Below, in pieces: positions 21,864 through 30,475 of a stretch of 33,367 bases of DNA; positions within the stretch are counted from its first letter, which is position 1, and every line of letters begins with the position of its first letter. The DNA comes from CAZMCC01 sp964564695 (GTDB lineage Bacteria > Planctomycetota > Phycisphaerae > Phycisphaerales > UBA1924), in assembly GCA_964564695.1 (NCBI GenBank), contig CAZMCC010000040.1:1-33367 (forward strand), read 5' to 3'. The position numbers and the translations under genes were made by a program. The notes beneath the pieces were generated by a model, which had not been told where the DNA came from, did no database searches, and saw only the letters and a program-made list of their open reading frames with translations.

Positions 21864-22820
21864 ATGCGGATCATCGCCGGCAAGTTCCGGTCGCGAAAGC
21901 TGCTCTCCCCCCCGATCGGCGCGACCACGCGCCCGATCCCGGACCGCGTCAAGGAATCGCTGTTCTCGATGCTGCGCGGGCACTTCGAGGGGGCGACGGT
22001 GCTCGACGCCTTCGCGGGGACCGGTGCCATCGGCCTCGAGGCGGTGAGCCGCGGGGCTACTCGCGTAGTCATGGTCGAACGCGACAAGCGCACGGCCGAG
22101 GTGATCCGGCGCAACGTCGAGATGCTCGGGTGCACCGAGGAAGCGGAAGTGGTGGTGGGGGACATGCTGGGGGCCGCGGCCCTGGCCCGCGTGCCGCGTC
22201 CGATCGACGTGGTGTTCTTTGATCCGCCGTACGCGCTCGTGATGGACCCGATGGGGTGGGACCGTGTGCGGGCCCAGTTCCTGGCGGCGGTGCGGCTGCT
22301 GGCGGAAGACGGGTTTGCGGTGCTGCGCACGCCGTGGCCGTTCCGGCTGTCGGCGGACACGCCCGTGGCTCCTGAGGCGGCCGAGACGCCGGATCTCGTG
22401 CGGCGCGCCCCCGAGCCCAAGCGCAAGCGGGCGCGGGATGATCGGCGCTGGGACTGGCGGACGGAGCTCGACAGCGGCGGAAAGCCCGCGGCGCGCGGCC
22501 CGAGGCCGCCGGAGAAGTCGAAAGAGCTGGACGAGGAGCTCGATGAGCTGGGCAGCGCGGAGATCGACTTCGACGCCGTCGAGATCGACATGGGCGCCGA
22601 GATGGGCGCCGACATGGATGCCGAGATGGACGCCGACGCGAATGAGGCCGAAGCAGAGGTGAGCGCGCCGTCGGGCGATGAGGCCCCGATTCAGTCGTCG
22701 CTGCCGCTCGTGGACATGCGCCTGCCGGGGACGAAGGGGCCCGAGACGCACGTGTACCGGCACACGGCCGTGCATCTGTACATGAAGGACACGGGGGCGG
22801 CGGGGGGGGCGGGCGCGTGA
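21864..22820 (+). CDS. rsmD: 16S rRNA (guanine-966-N2) methyltransferase with acidic insert
   Basis: 318 residues from ATG 21864 (MRIIAGKFRSRKLLSPPIGATTRP), the family's standard start. Diagnostic parts: RPIPDRVKESLFSML (23-37), SAM motif DAFAGTGAIGLEA (48-60), VMVERDKR (69-76) and catalytic DPPY (120-123). It methylates N2 of G966 of 16S rRNA. RsmD is usually about 180-200 residues; here about 130 extra residues (about 165-295) separate the last recognised Rossmann strand (GFAVLRTPWPF) from the terminal strand (HVYRHTAVHLYMK). The insert starts basic (EPKRKRARDDRR) and ends very acidic with repeated MGAEMGADMDAEMDADAN. The stop overlaps the GTG of the helicase gene (GTGA), so the two are translationally coupled. 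Confidence 0.93.
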   Translation: MRIIAGKFRSRKLLSPPIGATTRPIPDRVKESLFSMLRGHFEGATVLDAFAGTGAIGLEAVSRGATRVVMVERDKRTAEVIRRNVEMLGCTEEAEVVVGDMLGAAALARVPRPIDVVFFDPPYALVMDPMGWDRVRAQFLAAVRLLAEDGFAVLRTPWPFRLSADTPVAPEAAETPDLVRRAPEPKRKRARDDRRWDWRTELDSGGKPAARGPRPPEKSKELDEELDELGSAEIDFDAVEIDMGAEMGADMDAEMDADANEAEAEVSAPSGDEAPIQSSLPLVDMRLPGTKGPETHVYRHTAVHLYMKDTGAAGGAGA

Positions 22821-25800
22821 GCGGCTCGCTGTTTGACGGGCCACGCTACGCCGTCGGCCTCAACGCCCGGCAGCGTGAGGCGGTCGAGCACGACGACGGG
22901 GCGTTGATCGTGCTGGCGGGGCCGGGGACGGGCAAGACGCGGGTGATCGTGCACCGGGTGGCCCGGCTGCTCGAGGTGGGTGGGGGGGGGACATCGTCGG
23001 GCCCGGTCGAGCCCGAGTGCGTGCTCGCGGTGACGTTTACCGTCAAGGCCTCCGCGGAGATGCGCTCGCGCCTGCACGCGCTCGTGGGCGGGGGGGGCGG
23101 GCCGGCCGAGCGCGTGCATGTCCGTACGTTCCACGGCTTTGGGCGCTCGCTCCTGCGCCGGTTCGGCGATGTGATTGGGCTGCGTCCCGCGTGGCGGATC
23201 ATGGACTCGGCGGAGCGCACACGCCTGATGCGACAGGTGGTTGCTGACGAGCGGTTGCTTGCCGACGCGGACGCCGCGCTGGGGCCCGATGCCTTTGTCG
23301 CCGATGCGCTCGAGTTCATCGAGCAGTGCCGGCATCAGGGCGTCACGCCGGGTGAGTGCGTCCGCGAGGCCAGGCGTCGCGTTGACGAGGCGGGGCGGGG
23401 ATCGGGAGAGGCGGGGGGGGAGGGGGCGGCCGCGGTTGCGCTCGCCGACCGCTTCGCACGGCGGGCCCGCGCCTTCGAGGCGTTCTCGAAGCGCTGCGTC
23501 CGAGCGGGCACGCTCACGTTCGACGACCTGATCGCGCTGGCGACCGACCTGCTCGCCGATCCGCGCGTCGGGCCGATCGTCCGGCAGGACATTCGGCATG
23601 TCGTCGTCGACGAGTTCCAGGACATCAACCCCGCGCAGCTGCGCATGCTGCGCCTGCTTGCGCCGCCGGATACGAAAGGTCACGGGTCGGGGCCGGACCT
23701 CTGCGTCGTCGGCGACGACGACCAGGCGATCTACGCATTCCGCGGCGCGAGCGAGCGGTCGTTCGAGCACTTCCGGGCGGTGTGGGGCGGGCGCGGCGAG
23801 CGCCCCGTCCGCACTGTGGCCCTCGAGGAGAACTACCGCAGCGACCCCGCGATTCTTCGGGCCGCGGGCACGCTCATCGGCACCGCGGCGTCGCGGTTCG
23901 CGCCTGACAAGGCGCTGGTGGCCGCCCGCCCGGCTGCGCCCGCCGGACCCGCCGGCACCACCACGCCGGTCGTCGAGGGCGTGATCCTCACCGACGACGA
24001 CGAGTCGGCGGACGTGATCGCGGCGATCATCGACCACGCCCGGCGTGGGGGGGGCGGGGGGTCGGATGCCGACCCCGGCTCGTTCGCCGTCATCGCCCGC
24101 ATCCACCTGCACCTTGCGCGCATCGCCGAGCAGCTCGATCATCTGGGGATTCCCTTTCGCTACGCGGACCGCCCCGGGGACCGGGCCGACGCCGGCGTGC
24201 GCGACCTGCTCGCGTGGATCGAGGCCCTCATCGACCCCGCGGGCGTCGGCCCCGTGCAGCGCCTGCTGAGCCGTCCGCCGCTGGGCGTTCCCGTGCAATC
24301 GCTCTCTTCGATCCTGCGGCACGAGCTCGCCACCCGTTCACGCTCGCGGGCCTTCGCCGAGGAGCACGGCGCGGGCTCTTCGGCGCCGGCGGGGCACGCC
24401 GACCCGCTGTCGTGGCTCGAGCGCGCGGGGGCGGATTCCGGCCTGGATCCCGGCGTCGCGCAGACCATCGCCCGCTACATCGCCTTGCACCGGTCGCTGG
24501 CCCGGGTCGCGGTCGCGAGCCCGGCGCACGAGGTCATCCGTCGCATCATCGGCGACGCATCCCTCGCCGAGTCCGACGGCCTCGACGGGCGGGCCCGCGC
24601 GCGGCGCGTCAGCGCCCTCATCGGCTTCCTGCAGTTCGCACGCTCACGCGCCGACCGCTTCGACCCGCCCGGGCGCCTCGCCGAGCTGTGGTCCTACTAC
24701 AACGACCTGTCCAAGAACGAGCAGGACGCGCTGTGCGGCGGCGCGAGCGACGATGTCATCGACGCCGAGGATGTGCCCCCGGGCGAGGAACCCGCCGAGG
24801 GAGCGGCCCCCAAGGGCGCCGTCACGCTCCTGAGCGGCCACGGCGCCAAGGGGCTCGAGTTCGACAACGTCATCGTCGCCCAGGTGCGCCCGGGGGGGTT
24901 CCCGGCCAAGCGGGGCGAGGCCGATGAGCCGCTCCTGCCGCGAGACTGGCTCGACCGGCTCGCCGCGGCCGACGGCGTGCCGAACCTCGACCGCGAGCTG
25001 GCCCGCGAGGATGAGCAGCGACGGCTTTTCTACGTGGCGTGCACCCGCGCCCGGAGCCGGCTCGTGCTGCTCGCCAAGCACAAGAAAACGCGGGGCGACG
25101 CGACGGATTACTTCATCGAGCTCGAAGACGCCGCGGGCGACATCCCGATGCGCGTGCGCACGGCGGCCGAAGTCCTGGACGAAGCGTGCACGCTGGCCGA
25201 CTCAGACAGTGCGCTGCGCGAGGCCGGCGATGCGATGGCGCGTGCCGTCGAGGCGGGCGAGGGATCGGTGGGGGCACGCCTGGGGGCCCGTTCGCGCGAG
25301 CGGGCACGGCGTGCGCTCGAGCAGCTCGTCGGCGAGATGCAGTCGCCGGCGCACGGATCGGGCGCCGACGCGGGCGCGATGCTCAAGCTCGCCGAGCGCG
25401 TGCGCGAGGAGGCGCTGCGACTCGCGGTGACGGCGGGGCTCGCCCAGTCGGGCGAGGTTCCCGCGTGGGCCCTGGCGCCGTCGGCGGGCGAGAGCGTGGC
25501 GGGATTTGCCGCGGCCCTCGCGCAGCGCGTGCTGGCCCGCGACGACGGGCGCGGGCCGGCGACGACGCCGTTTGCGGCCCCGCTCAAGCTCAGCTACACG
25601 AACATCCGGGCCTACACCGACTGTCCGCGCTGCTTCTACCTTGCGCAGCGGTTCAGCCTGCGCGAAGCGGCCGACGCGAACATGTCCCTGGGGTCCGCCG
25701 CTCACGAGGCGCTGCACCGGTATTACACCGAGGTCCGGGAGGCCGACGCCGAGGGGCGCCCGATCGCCGGCGTCGAGCGGCTTGTCGAGCTGGCGCGGGG

Positions 25801-26317
25801 TGCGCTCGATCAGGCGTGGCCGCGTTCGCTCGAGATGCCGGCCGAGGTGTGGACGCAGCTGCGGGCCCAGATGCGGACGCTGCATGCGCGGCTGCACGAC
25901 CCCGCGGCCCACACGCTGCACCTCGAGGAGCTGGTCAAGTTTCCCTACGAGCACCGGGGCGTTCACGAGATCACCGCCAAGCTCGACCGCATCGACCTCG
26001 CGGCGGATGGGCGCTACCGCATCATCGACTACAAGACCGGGGGGCCGACCAAGTCCAAGCTCGAGCCCGACAAGGCCGACCTGCAGCTGGGGATCTATGC
26101 CATGGCGCTGCGAGCGCTGCAGAAGGACGACGGCGTCGCCGGCACCGCCGAGTACTGGGTGCTCTCCACCGGCCAGATCGGCTCGATCGACCTGGGCGCG
26201 ATCAAGCTCGACAGCGTGCGGAAGAAGATCAACAAGGCGATCGACGGCATGCTCGAGGGCAACTTCGAGCCGGACTCGGGCTGCAAGAAGGGGTGCGGGG
26301 ACTTCTCGCTCGAATGA
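22817..26317 (+). CDS. UvrD-family helicase fused to a RecB/AddB-type nuclease
   Basis: 1166 residues from GTG 22817, overlapping the rsmD stop. SF1A motifs: Q-motif LNARQREAV (15-23), Walker A GPGTGKT (35-41), motif II VVDEFQD (263-269), motif III VVGDDDQAIYAFRGA, motif V HGAKGLEFDNV, motif VI YVACTRARSRLVL. The C-terminal 240 residues are a PD-(D/E)XK nuclease (AKLDRIDL ... IIDYKTGG; catalytic Asp1071 and Lys1073) flanked by Cys936, Cys939 (CPRCFY), Cys1156 and Cys1160 (CKKGC), as in Fe-S cluster nucleases of the AddB/Cas4 type. Helicase and nuclease on one chain recall AdnA/AdnB and RecB. It should resect or repair double-strand breaks; no partner subunit is encoded here. Four G8-G9 tracts lie inside the gene (22982, 23090, 23413, 24047). 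Confidence 0.93.
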   Translation: MSGSLFDGPRYAVGLNARQREAVEHDDGALIVLAGPGTGKTRVIVHRVARLLEVGGGGTSSGPVEPECVLAVTFTVKASAEMRSRLHALVGGGGGPAERVHVRTFHGFGRSLLRRFGDVIGLRPAWRIMDSAERTRLMRQVVADERLLADADAALGPDAFVADALEFIEQCRHQGVTPGECVREARRRVDEAGRGSGEAGGEGAAAVALADRFARRARAFEAFSKRCVRAGTLTFDDLIALATDLLADPRVGPIVRQDIRHVVVDEFQDINPAQLRMLRLLAPPDTKGHGSGPDLCVVGDDDQAIYAFRGASERSFEHFRAVWGGRGERPVRTVALEENYRSDPAILRAAGTLIGTAASRFAPDKALVAARPAAPAGPAGTTTPVVEGVILTDDDESADVIAAIIDHARRGGGGGSDADPGSFAVIARIHLHLARIAEQLDHLGIPFRYADRPGDRADAGVRDLLAWIEALIDPAGVGPVQRLLSRPPLGVPVQSLSSILRHELATRSRSRAFAEEHGAGSSAPAGHADPLSWLERAGADSGLDPGVAQTIARYIALHRSLARVAVASPAHEVIRRIIGDASLAESDGLDGRARARRVSALIGFLQFARSRADRFDPPGRLAELWSYYNDLSKNEQDALCGGASDDVIDAEDVPPGEEPAEGAAPKGAVTLLSGHGAKGLEFDNVIVAQVRPGGFPAKRGEADEPLLPRDWLDRLAAADGVPNLDRELAREDEQRRLFYVACTRARSRLVLLAKHKKTRGDATDYFIELEDAAGDIPMRVRTAAEVLDEACTLADSDSALREAGDAMARAVEAGEGSVGARLGARSRERARRALEQLVGEMQSPAHGSGADAGAMLKLAERVREEALRLAVTAGLAQSGEVPAWALAPSAGESVAGFAAALAQRVLARDDGRGPATTPFAAPLKLSYTNIRAYTDCPRCFYLAQRFSLREAADANMSLGSAAHEALHRYYTEVREADAEGRPIAGVERLVELARGALDQAWPRSLEMPAEVWTQLRAQMRTLHARLHDPAAHTLHLEELVKFPYEHRGVHEITAKLDRIDLAADGRYRIIDYKTGGPTKSKLEPDKADLQLGIYAMALRALQKDDGVAGTAEYWVLSTGQIGSIDLGAIKLDSVRKKINKAIDGMLEGNFEPDSGCKKGCGDFSLE

Positions 26318-26330
26318 AGCAGAAACGCAG

Positions 26331-26488
26331 TACGCGGAGGACGCGGAGTGACGCGGAGGAACGCGGAGCAAAGCAAGATGAAGCAAGATGCTTGTTGGAG
26401 GACAGAGATCCGATCGCCGTGATCGTCGGCGCAGCGCCTTTGTCCACGTCCCATCGTCTTCTCCGCGTTCCTCCGCGTCCTCCGCGTA
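26331..26488. repeat. Inverted repeat of CGCGGAGG units (MITE-like)
   Basis: The left arm (26331-26368, starting TACGCGGAGGACGCGGA) matches the reverse complement of the right arm (26462-26488, ending CCTCCGCGTA) perfectly over 27 bases, apart from one extra 10-base unit (GTGACGCGGA) on the left. About 93 bases lie between the arms. Its style matches the element at 9251-9452 (ACGGAGG units), so both may be one mobile family. It fills the space between the helicase and the zinc-ribbon membrane protein. Confidence 0.8.
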
Positions 26489-26552
26489 CGTCCTCTGCAA
26501 TCTGACCACGGGTTCCAACGCGGACGTGTATGGACATTTCGGTGAGCAAGCG

Positions 26553-27515
26553 ATGAGCGACACGCACATATCCGAGCACACACTGACGAGTCCGCCCGAC
26601 CGGCGGACGTGGCGTGTGCTGCCGAAGTGGGCGCTGCTCGGCGCCTTCTGGATCGCGCAGGCGGTGGTCGTCTACCTGATCGGATCGCTGTGGTTCGGCT
26701 CCTCGTTTTCGGTCGATTCCAACGCGCCTTGGGGCGACTTCAGCCTGGAGGAGCTGCTCGACGCGATCACCGACTCGGGCTTCCTGCTCGTGATGGGCGT
26801 CTATCTCTCGGGCGTGACGGTGCTGCAGGCGCTGCTGCTTCTGCCCGTGCGCAGGCCGCGCCCGATCCGCGAGCGCGGGTCGTCGTTGTGGGCGAGCATC
26901 GCGGCGGCGGGGCTGGTGATCGCGGGGCTGTGGCTCGGCGCGATCCTGCTCGTGGTGACGCTCGTGTGCCTGGCATGGGACGGGCACCTCGAGGCGCTCG
27001 AGTGGCTCTTCCGCGACCTGGGCGCCCGGTCGTGGATGTTCCTGGTGCCGCTCGCCCTGGGGTGGGCGATCGCGACGCCCCTGCTCGCGGCGTTCATCCG
27101 GCGCGGACGGCGTGAGACGGTTCTCGCCCGCATCTCCACGCGGGTCCTCCAGGGCACCGTGGTGGAAGTCGTCGCGATTATCCCGCTCGACGTCATGGTG
27201 CGACGCAAGACCGACTGCTACTGCGGCACCGGCACGTTCTGGGCTCTGACGCTCTGCTTCACGGCGGGGATTGTCCTGGCCGGGCCGGCGGTGATGTTCA
27301 CCCTCCTGTCCAGGCGCCGCCGGCGGTGGTACGAGGGCAAGTGCGAGGTGTGCGGCTACGACATGACGGGGCTGCTCAACGCCGACCGCTGCCCGGAGTG
27401 CGGGAGCGGGTGGGCGCCCGAGCGCGACGCGCTCAAGGGCGATGGGGGCATTAGGGGTTGGGGGGATGGCGGGGGAGGGGCGGCGCCGCTTCCTCCGGCC
27501 GGCGCCGCTCCCTGA
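26553..27515 (+). CDS. Multi-pass membrane protein with C-terminal zinc ribbon
   Basis: 320 residues from ATG 26553 (MSDTHISEHTLTSPPDRRTW); the frame is open further upstream, but that part lies in the inverted repeat. Five or six transmembrane helices are visible: about 29-49 (WALLGAFWIAQAVVVYLIGSLW), 74-97, 113-135 (ASIAAAGLVIAGLWLGAILLVV), 155-177, 192-205 and 222-244. A cytoplasmic zinc ribbon follows at about 260-282, KCEVCGYDMTGLLNADRCPECG, with two CxxC knuckles. This ribbon (CxxCGYDxxGL...CPECG) is very common at the ends of planctomycete membrane proteins. The last 30 residues are Gly/Pro-rich. Role unknown. Confidence 0.8.
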   Translation: MSDTHISEHTLTSPPDRRTWRVLPKWALLGAFWIAQAVVVYLIGSLWFGSSFSVDSNAPWGDFSLEELLDAITDSGFLLVMGVYLSGVTVLQALLLLPVRRPRPIRERGSSLWASIAAAGLVIAGLWLGAILLVVTLVCLAWDGHLEALEWLFRDLGARSWMFLVPLALGWAIATPLLAAFIRRGRRETVLARISTRVLQGTVVEVVAIIPLDVMVRRKTDCYCGTGTFWALTLCFTAGIVLAGPAVMFTLLSRRRRRWYEGKCEVCGYDMTGLLNADRCPECGSGWAPERDALKGDGGIRGWGDGGGGAAPLPPAGAAP

Positions 27516-27545
27516 TCCCGCCGAATGCTTCTACCTAAAAACGAA

Positions 27546-27629
27546 TCCGAGCGGCACGAGGGGGGCGACGGCTCCGTCCATCGGACGGTTGCTGTCGCCG
27601 GAGGCGTCGCCCCCAGCGTACCGCTCGGA
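27546..27629. repeat. 84-base palindromic element with three nested stems
   Basis: Outer stem TCCGAGCGG/CCGCTCGGA (27546-27554 with 27621-27629), a symmetric 6x6 internal loop, then GGGGGCGACG/CGTCGCCCCC (27561-27570 with 27605-27614), and within that CCGTCC-ATC-GGACGG (27574-27588). All stems are perfect. It lies 30 bases after the stop of the zinc-ribbon protein and before no forward gene. Confidence 0.7.
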
Positions 27630-27659
27630 CCCGCGAATGGAGGTGTCCGGGCTGGTTGA

Positions 27660-27710
27660 CGGGAACTTCGGGGCTTTCCCCGGAGCGACCGGCCGGTTTT
27701 GGAGTTCCCG
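27660..27710. other. Possible branched RNA structure
   Basis: CGGGAACT (27660-27667) pairs with AGTTCCCG (27703-27710). Inside are CGGGG-CTTT-CCCCG (27669-27682) and the palindrome ACCGGCCGGT (27688-27697), so a three-way junction could form. 27630-27860 holds no convincing gene. Confidence 0.35.
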
Positions 27711-27858
27711 GCACAGGTACTAGTGCAACCGTCGTGCCAAAGGTCAACCCCGATATCACGACGCCTGAGGCTATCGGCGGTTGGCTGGTTCCCCCGAATT
27801 GGCCGATCTTGGCCGGGGCGGCGGCGTGTGGCCAGATGTAGCCAAAGCAGTGAGGCAT

Positions 27859-27892
27859 AAAAAACAGCCGCGTGCGAAATGCACGCGGCTGT
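27859..27892 (-). terminator. Rho-independent terminator after the first dockerin protease
   Basis: Read on the minus strand: ACAGCCGCGTGC, loop ATTTC, GCACGCGGCTGT, then TTTTTT. A perfect 12-bp stem followed directly by a T-run lies 49 bases beyond the stop codon at 27941. It is the clearest intrinsic terminator in the window. Confidence 0.9.
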
Positions 27893-27940
27893 CGGTTGGA
27901 CCTGATTGTTTGGGGACTCACGTTCGCAGTGTGCGTGAGA

Positions 27941-30325
27941 TCAGCAGCCGGCGAAGTAGCGGTCGATCATGATCGACACGTCGGTGGAGTTCGAGATGTT
28001 GTTGCCGTCGAGGTCGGTGGCGTGGGTGCCGTTGGCCTGGTCGGCGAACCAGTCGGTGATGAACTGGCCGACGTCGGTGGAGTTGACGACGCCGTCGTGG
28101 TTCCAGTCGGCGGGGCAGGTGGCGATGTGGCCGCCGGTGGAGACGAGGGCGAAGTCGGCGTCGATGGCGGGGGTCTCGACGTGGCCGTCCTGCGGGAGCT
28201 CGGCGGCGATGACGGAGACGGACCAGGCGCCGGCTTCGGGGTTCTGGATGAAGATGTTCTCGACGGTGTCCTTGGTGTTGCGGACGCCGCCGGGGGTGCT
28301 CCAGGGGCCGGTGGTGAGGCCGACGTTGCCCCAGTAGATGACGCCGGTGGGGCTGACGATCTTGAGGTCGAGGTCGTTGATTCGATGGATGAGGGAGCTG
28401 GTGGTGCCGGCGATGTCGGAGTAGACGAGGGAGGTCTTGAAGAAGGGCGCGCCGGGCGCGACGTCGAAGGTGTAGGTCATCGTGCCCAGGGGCGCGAGGA
28501 GCTGAGACTCGTTGACGATGTAGGCGGACTGACCGATCTGGTAGAGGTCCTGGACGTTGGGGACGCCCCAGCCCTGGCGGAAGCGGTTGTTGATCTGGTT
28601 GATGGAGCTGAAGGCGTACTGGCGGGCGGTGTTGACCATCAGGGCCTTGGCGGTGCTGGCGTGGGGACGGCTCTCGAAGACGGTGGCCTGGCGCCCGAAG
28701 GTCCCGAAGACGCCCTCGTGCCACATCTGGAAGAGCAGGCCGAAGTGGCCGGCGGCGATGGGCGTGGCGGAGGAGGTGCCGCCGAAGCTGGGGGTGTAGG
28801 TGTTGTTGCCGGTGCTCGAGGTCGTGAAGATCGACTCGTTGTGGAAGGAGAGGTCGGGCTTGATGCGCTGGTCGGCGGCGGGTCCGATGCTGGCGGCGTT
28901 GCACCAGCAGTCGTCGGTGAGGTTGAGGTTGTTCTGGTGCTTGATGCCGCCGATGCTGACCATGTTCTTGGCCCAGGCCTGCGGTCGCGAGCTCTGGGAG
29001 CCCGAGTTGGACTGGCTCTGGCACATGAGGAGGTCGTGGTCGAAGATGGTGTCGTCCATCATGGACGAGATGCTGGTGTAGGCGGTTGTCAGGGCGTTGC
29101 CGCAGGACGAGGACTGGAAGACGGCGCGGTACTGGCCGGCGGGGTCGACGAGCTGCGCGGCCTGCGTCCAGCGGTCGGTGGCGAGGTCCCAGTCGGCGAA
29201 CATGCCCTGCTCGGCGCCGGGGAGCATGCCGGTGCCCGCGGCGTTGACGGCGCCCTTGCCGAAGACGATGCCGTAGGTGCTCGTGCCGTGCGACTGGTCA
29301 CCGCTCTGGGTGCCGTGCAGGAGGGGGGCGGGGCCCTGGAAGTCGAGGTGGGTGGTGCGGCAGCCGAGGTCGATGACCTCGCCGCGGACGCCCTGGCCGG
29401 TCCAGCCGAGGTTGTCGCGGACCCAGTTGGCGCCGCCGATCTGGCGCATGAGGTCCATGTCGGTGCCGACGGGGCTCCAGGCGTCGACCCAGAGGACCTG
29501 ATCGAGGCGGAGGACCTTGGCGAGCTGGGCGCGGGTGAGGGTGGCGGTGATGACGCGGTCGCCGACGGGGAGGTTGTCGATGGCGCCGCCCGCGGCGCGG
29601 ATGGCGGCGGCGACGGGCGTCTTGAAGGTCATGTTGCGGTCGACGAGCTGGACGTAGTACTTGCGGGGGGTGTCGAGGCCCTTGCCGCGGGCGCCGTTCT
29701 TGTCCTCGCTGGGGAACAGCTCGGCGCGGAGGTTCTCGTCGAGGCGGTAGGCGGGCTGGTAGGGGACGATCGCGCGGACGAAGGGGAGCTCGGCGATGGT
29801 GCGCCGGGCGTCATCGGACGGCACGCGGATGATGTATGCGTTGAAGGGGAGGAACTGGTGAACCTCGGCGCCGGCGTCGGTCACGCCCTTGCGGAACGCG
29901 GGGAGGGGGGCGATGTCGAACTGGACGACCCAGAGCTTGGTGTCGGCGCCCGAGGCGAGGGCGGGCGGCACGGGCGGCGCGGGCTGGGTGGGGTCGAAGG
30001 CGGCGAAGCGGAGCTCGAGGGTGTGCTCGAGGACGCGGGGCTCGCTGTAGGCGACGCCGTCGGTGGTCGCGGAGTACATGGCGACGACGCCGTCGGGCGT
30101 GTGCTCGCGCCACATGACGTAGGTGGTGTCGGTGCCGGGGACGGAGCGGGTCACGACGTCGGTGACCGCCTGAGCACTGGTGAGGATGGAGTGCCCGTTG
30201 GGGAGAGGAATCTCGATGTCGGTGGCGAGTGCGCAGGGCGCAGCCGCCAGAGAGACCGAGAGGGCAGCTCCGGCGATGCGAACGAGGAAACCGACGACGC
30301 ATTCCTGGCGACGTTGCGCGGTCAT
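27941..30325 (-). CDS. S8 (subtilisin-like) serine peptidase with GC-type dockerin, copy 1
   Basis: 794 residues from ATG 30325, with GGGAG at 5 bases. Signal peptide about 1-34. Residues about 100-285 form a propeptide or pre-domain (VQFDIAPLPAFRKGVTDAGAEVHQFLPFNAYIIRVP). The catalytic triad is Asp319 (GEVIDLG), His346 (SHGTSTYGIVFG) and Ser518 (GGTSSATPIAAG), with oxyanion Asn440 (QSQSNSG), so the protease should be active. A C-terminal beta-sandwich (about 605-725) of the P-domain/proprotein-convertase kind follows, then a dockerin (ADWNHDGVVNSTDVGQFITD ... DLDGNNISNSTDVSIMIDRY) ending FAGC, with a Cys just before it (ATCPADW). A sigma70-like promoter is visible upstream and a strong terminator downstream, so it is probably transcribed alone. 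It is paralogous to the next gene. Confidence 0.93.
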   Translation of the reverse strand: MTAQRRQECVVGFLVRIAGAALSVSLAAAPCALATDIEIPLPNGHSILTSAQAVTDVVTRSVPGTDTTYVMWREHTPDGVVAMYSATTDGVAYSEPRVLEHTLELRFAAFDPTQPAPPVPPALASGADTKLWVVQFDIAPLPAFRKGVTDAGAEVHQFLPFNAYIIRVPSDDARRTIAELPFVRAIVPYQPAYRLDENLRAELFPSEDKNGARGKGLDTPRKYYVQLVDRNMTFKTPVAAAIRAAGGAIDNLPVGDRVITATLTRAQLAKVLRLDQVLWVDAWSPVGTDMDLMRQIGGANWVRDNLGWTGQGVRGEVIDLGCRTTHLDFQGPAPLLHGTQSGDQSHGTSTYGIVFGKGAVNAAGTGMLPGAEQGMFADWDLATDRWTQAAQLVDPAGQYRAVFQSSSCGNALTTAYTSISSMMDDTIFDHDLLMCQSQSNSGSQSSRPQAWAKNMVSIGGIKHQNNLNLTDDCWCNAASIGPAADQRIKPDLSFHNESIFTTSSTGNNTYTPSFGGTSSATPIAAGHFGLLFQMWHEGVFGTFGRQATVFESRPHASTAKALMVNTARQYAFSSINQINNRFRQGWGVPNVQDLYQIGQSAYIVNESQLLAPLGTMTYTFDVAPGAPFFKTSLVYSDIAGTTSSLIHRINDLDLKIVSPTGVIYWGNVGLTTGPWSTPGGVRNTKDTVENIFIQNPEAGAWSVSVIAAELPQDGHVETPAIDADFALVSTGGHIATCPADWNHDGVVNSTDVGQFITDWFADQANGTHATDLDGNNISNSTDVSIMIDRYFAGC

Positions 30326-30401
30326 GTGGACTCCCGATTATCGAGACGAAGGAGAACGATGCGATGGAACAAAGCGGCGGTCCCCGAAGACAGCCACATC
30401 C

Positions 30402-30430
30402 AGATTACCACCGACGGATGGTCGTGCCAA
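30402..30430 (-). promoter_or_regulatory. Sigma70-like promoter for dockerin protease copy 1
   Basis: On the minus strand TTGGCA (30430-30425), 17 bases, then TAATCT (30407-30402), preceded by TGG as an extended -10. The start codon is 77 bases downstream of the -10. CCACATC (30394-30400) and GATGTGG (30435-30441) flank the promoter as an inverted pair and could be an operator. The -10 matches only in part. Confidence 0.4.
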
Positions 30431-30475
30431 CGCCGATGTGGTTAGGTCCAATAATTAGTTGATGCCGGGAGAGGG

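Noticed and set aside
22691..24322. 543-codon reverse ORF
   Set aside because: Antisense to rsmD and the helicase; no family.
27872..30445. 857-codon forward ORF
   Set aside because: Antisense to protease copy 1; its Val/Gly/Asp-rich composition mirrors it.
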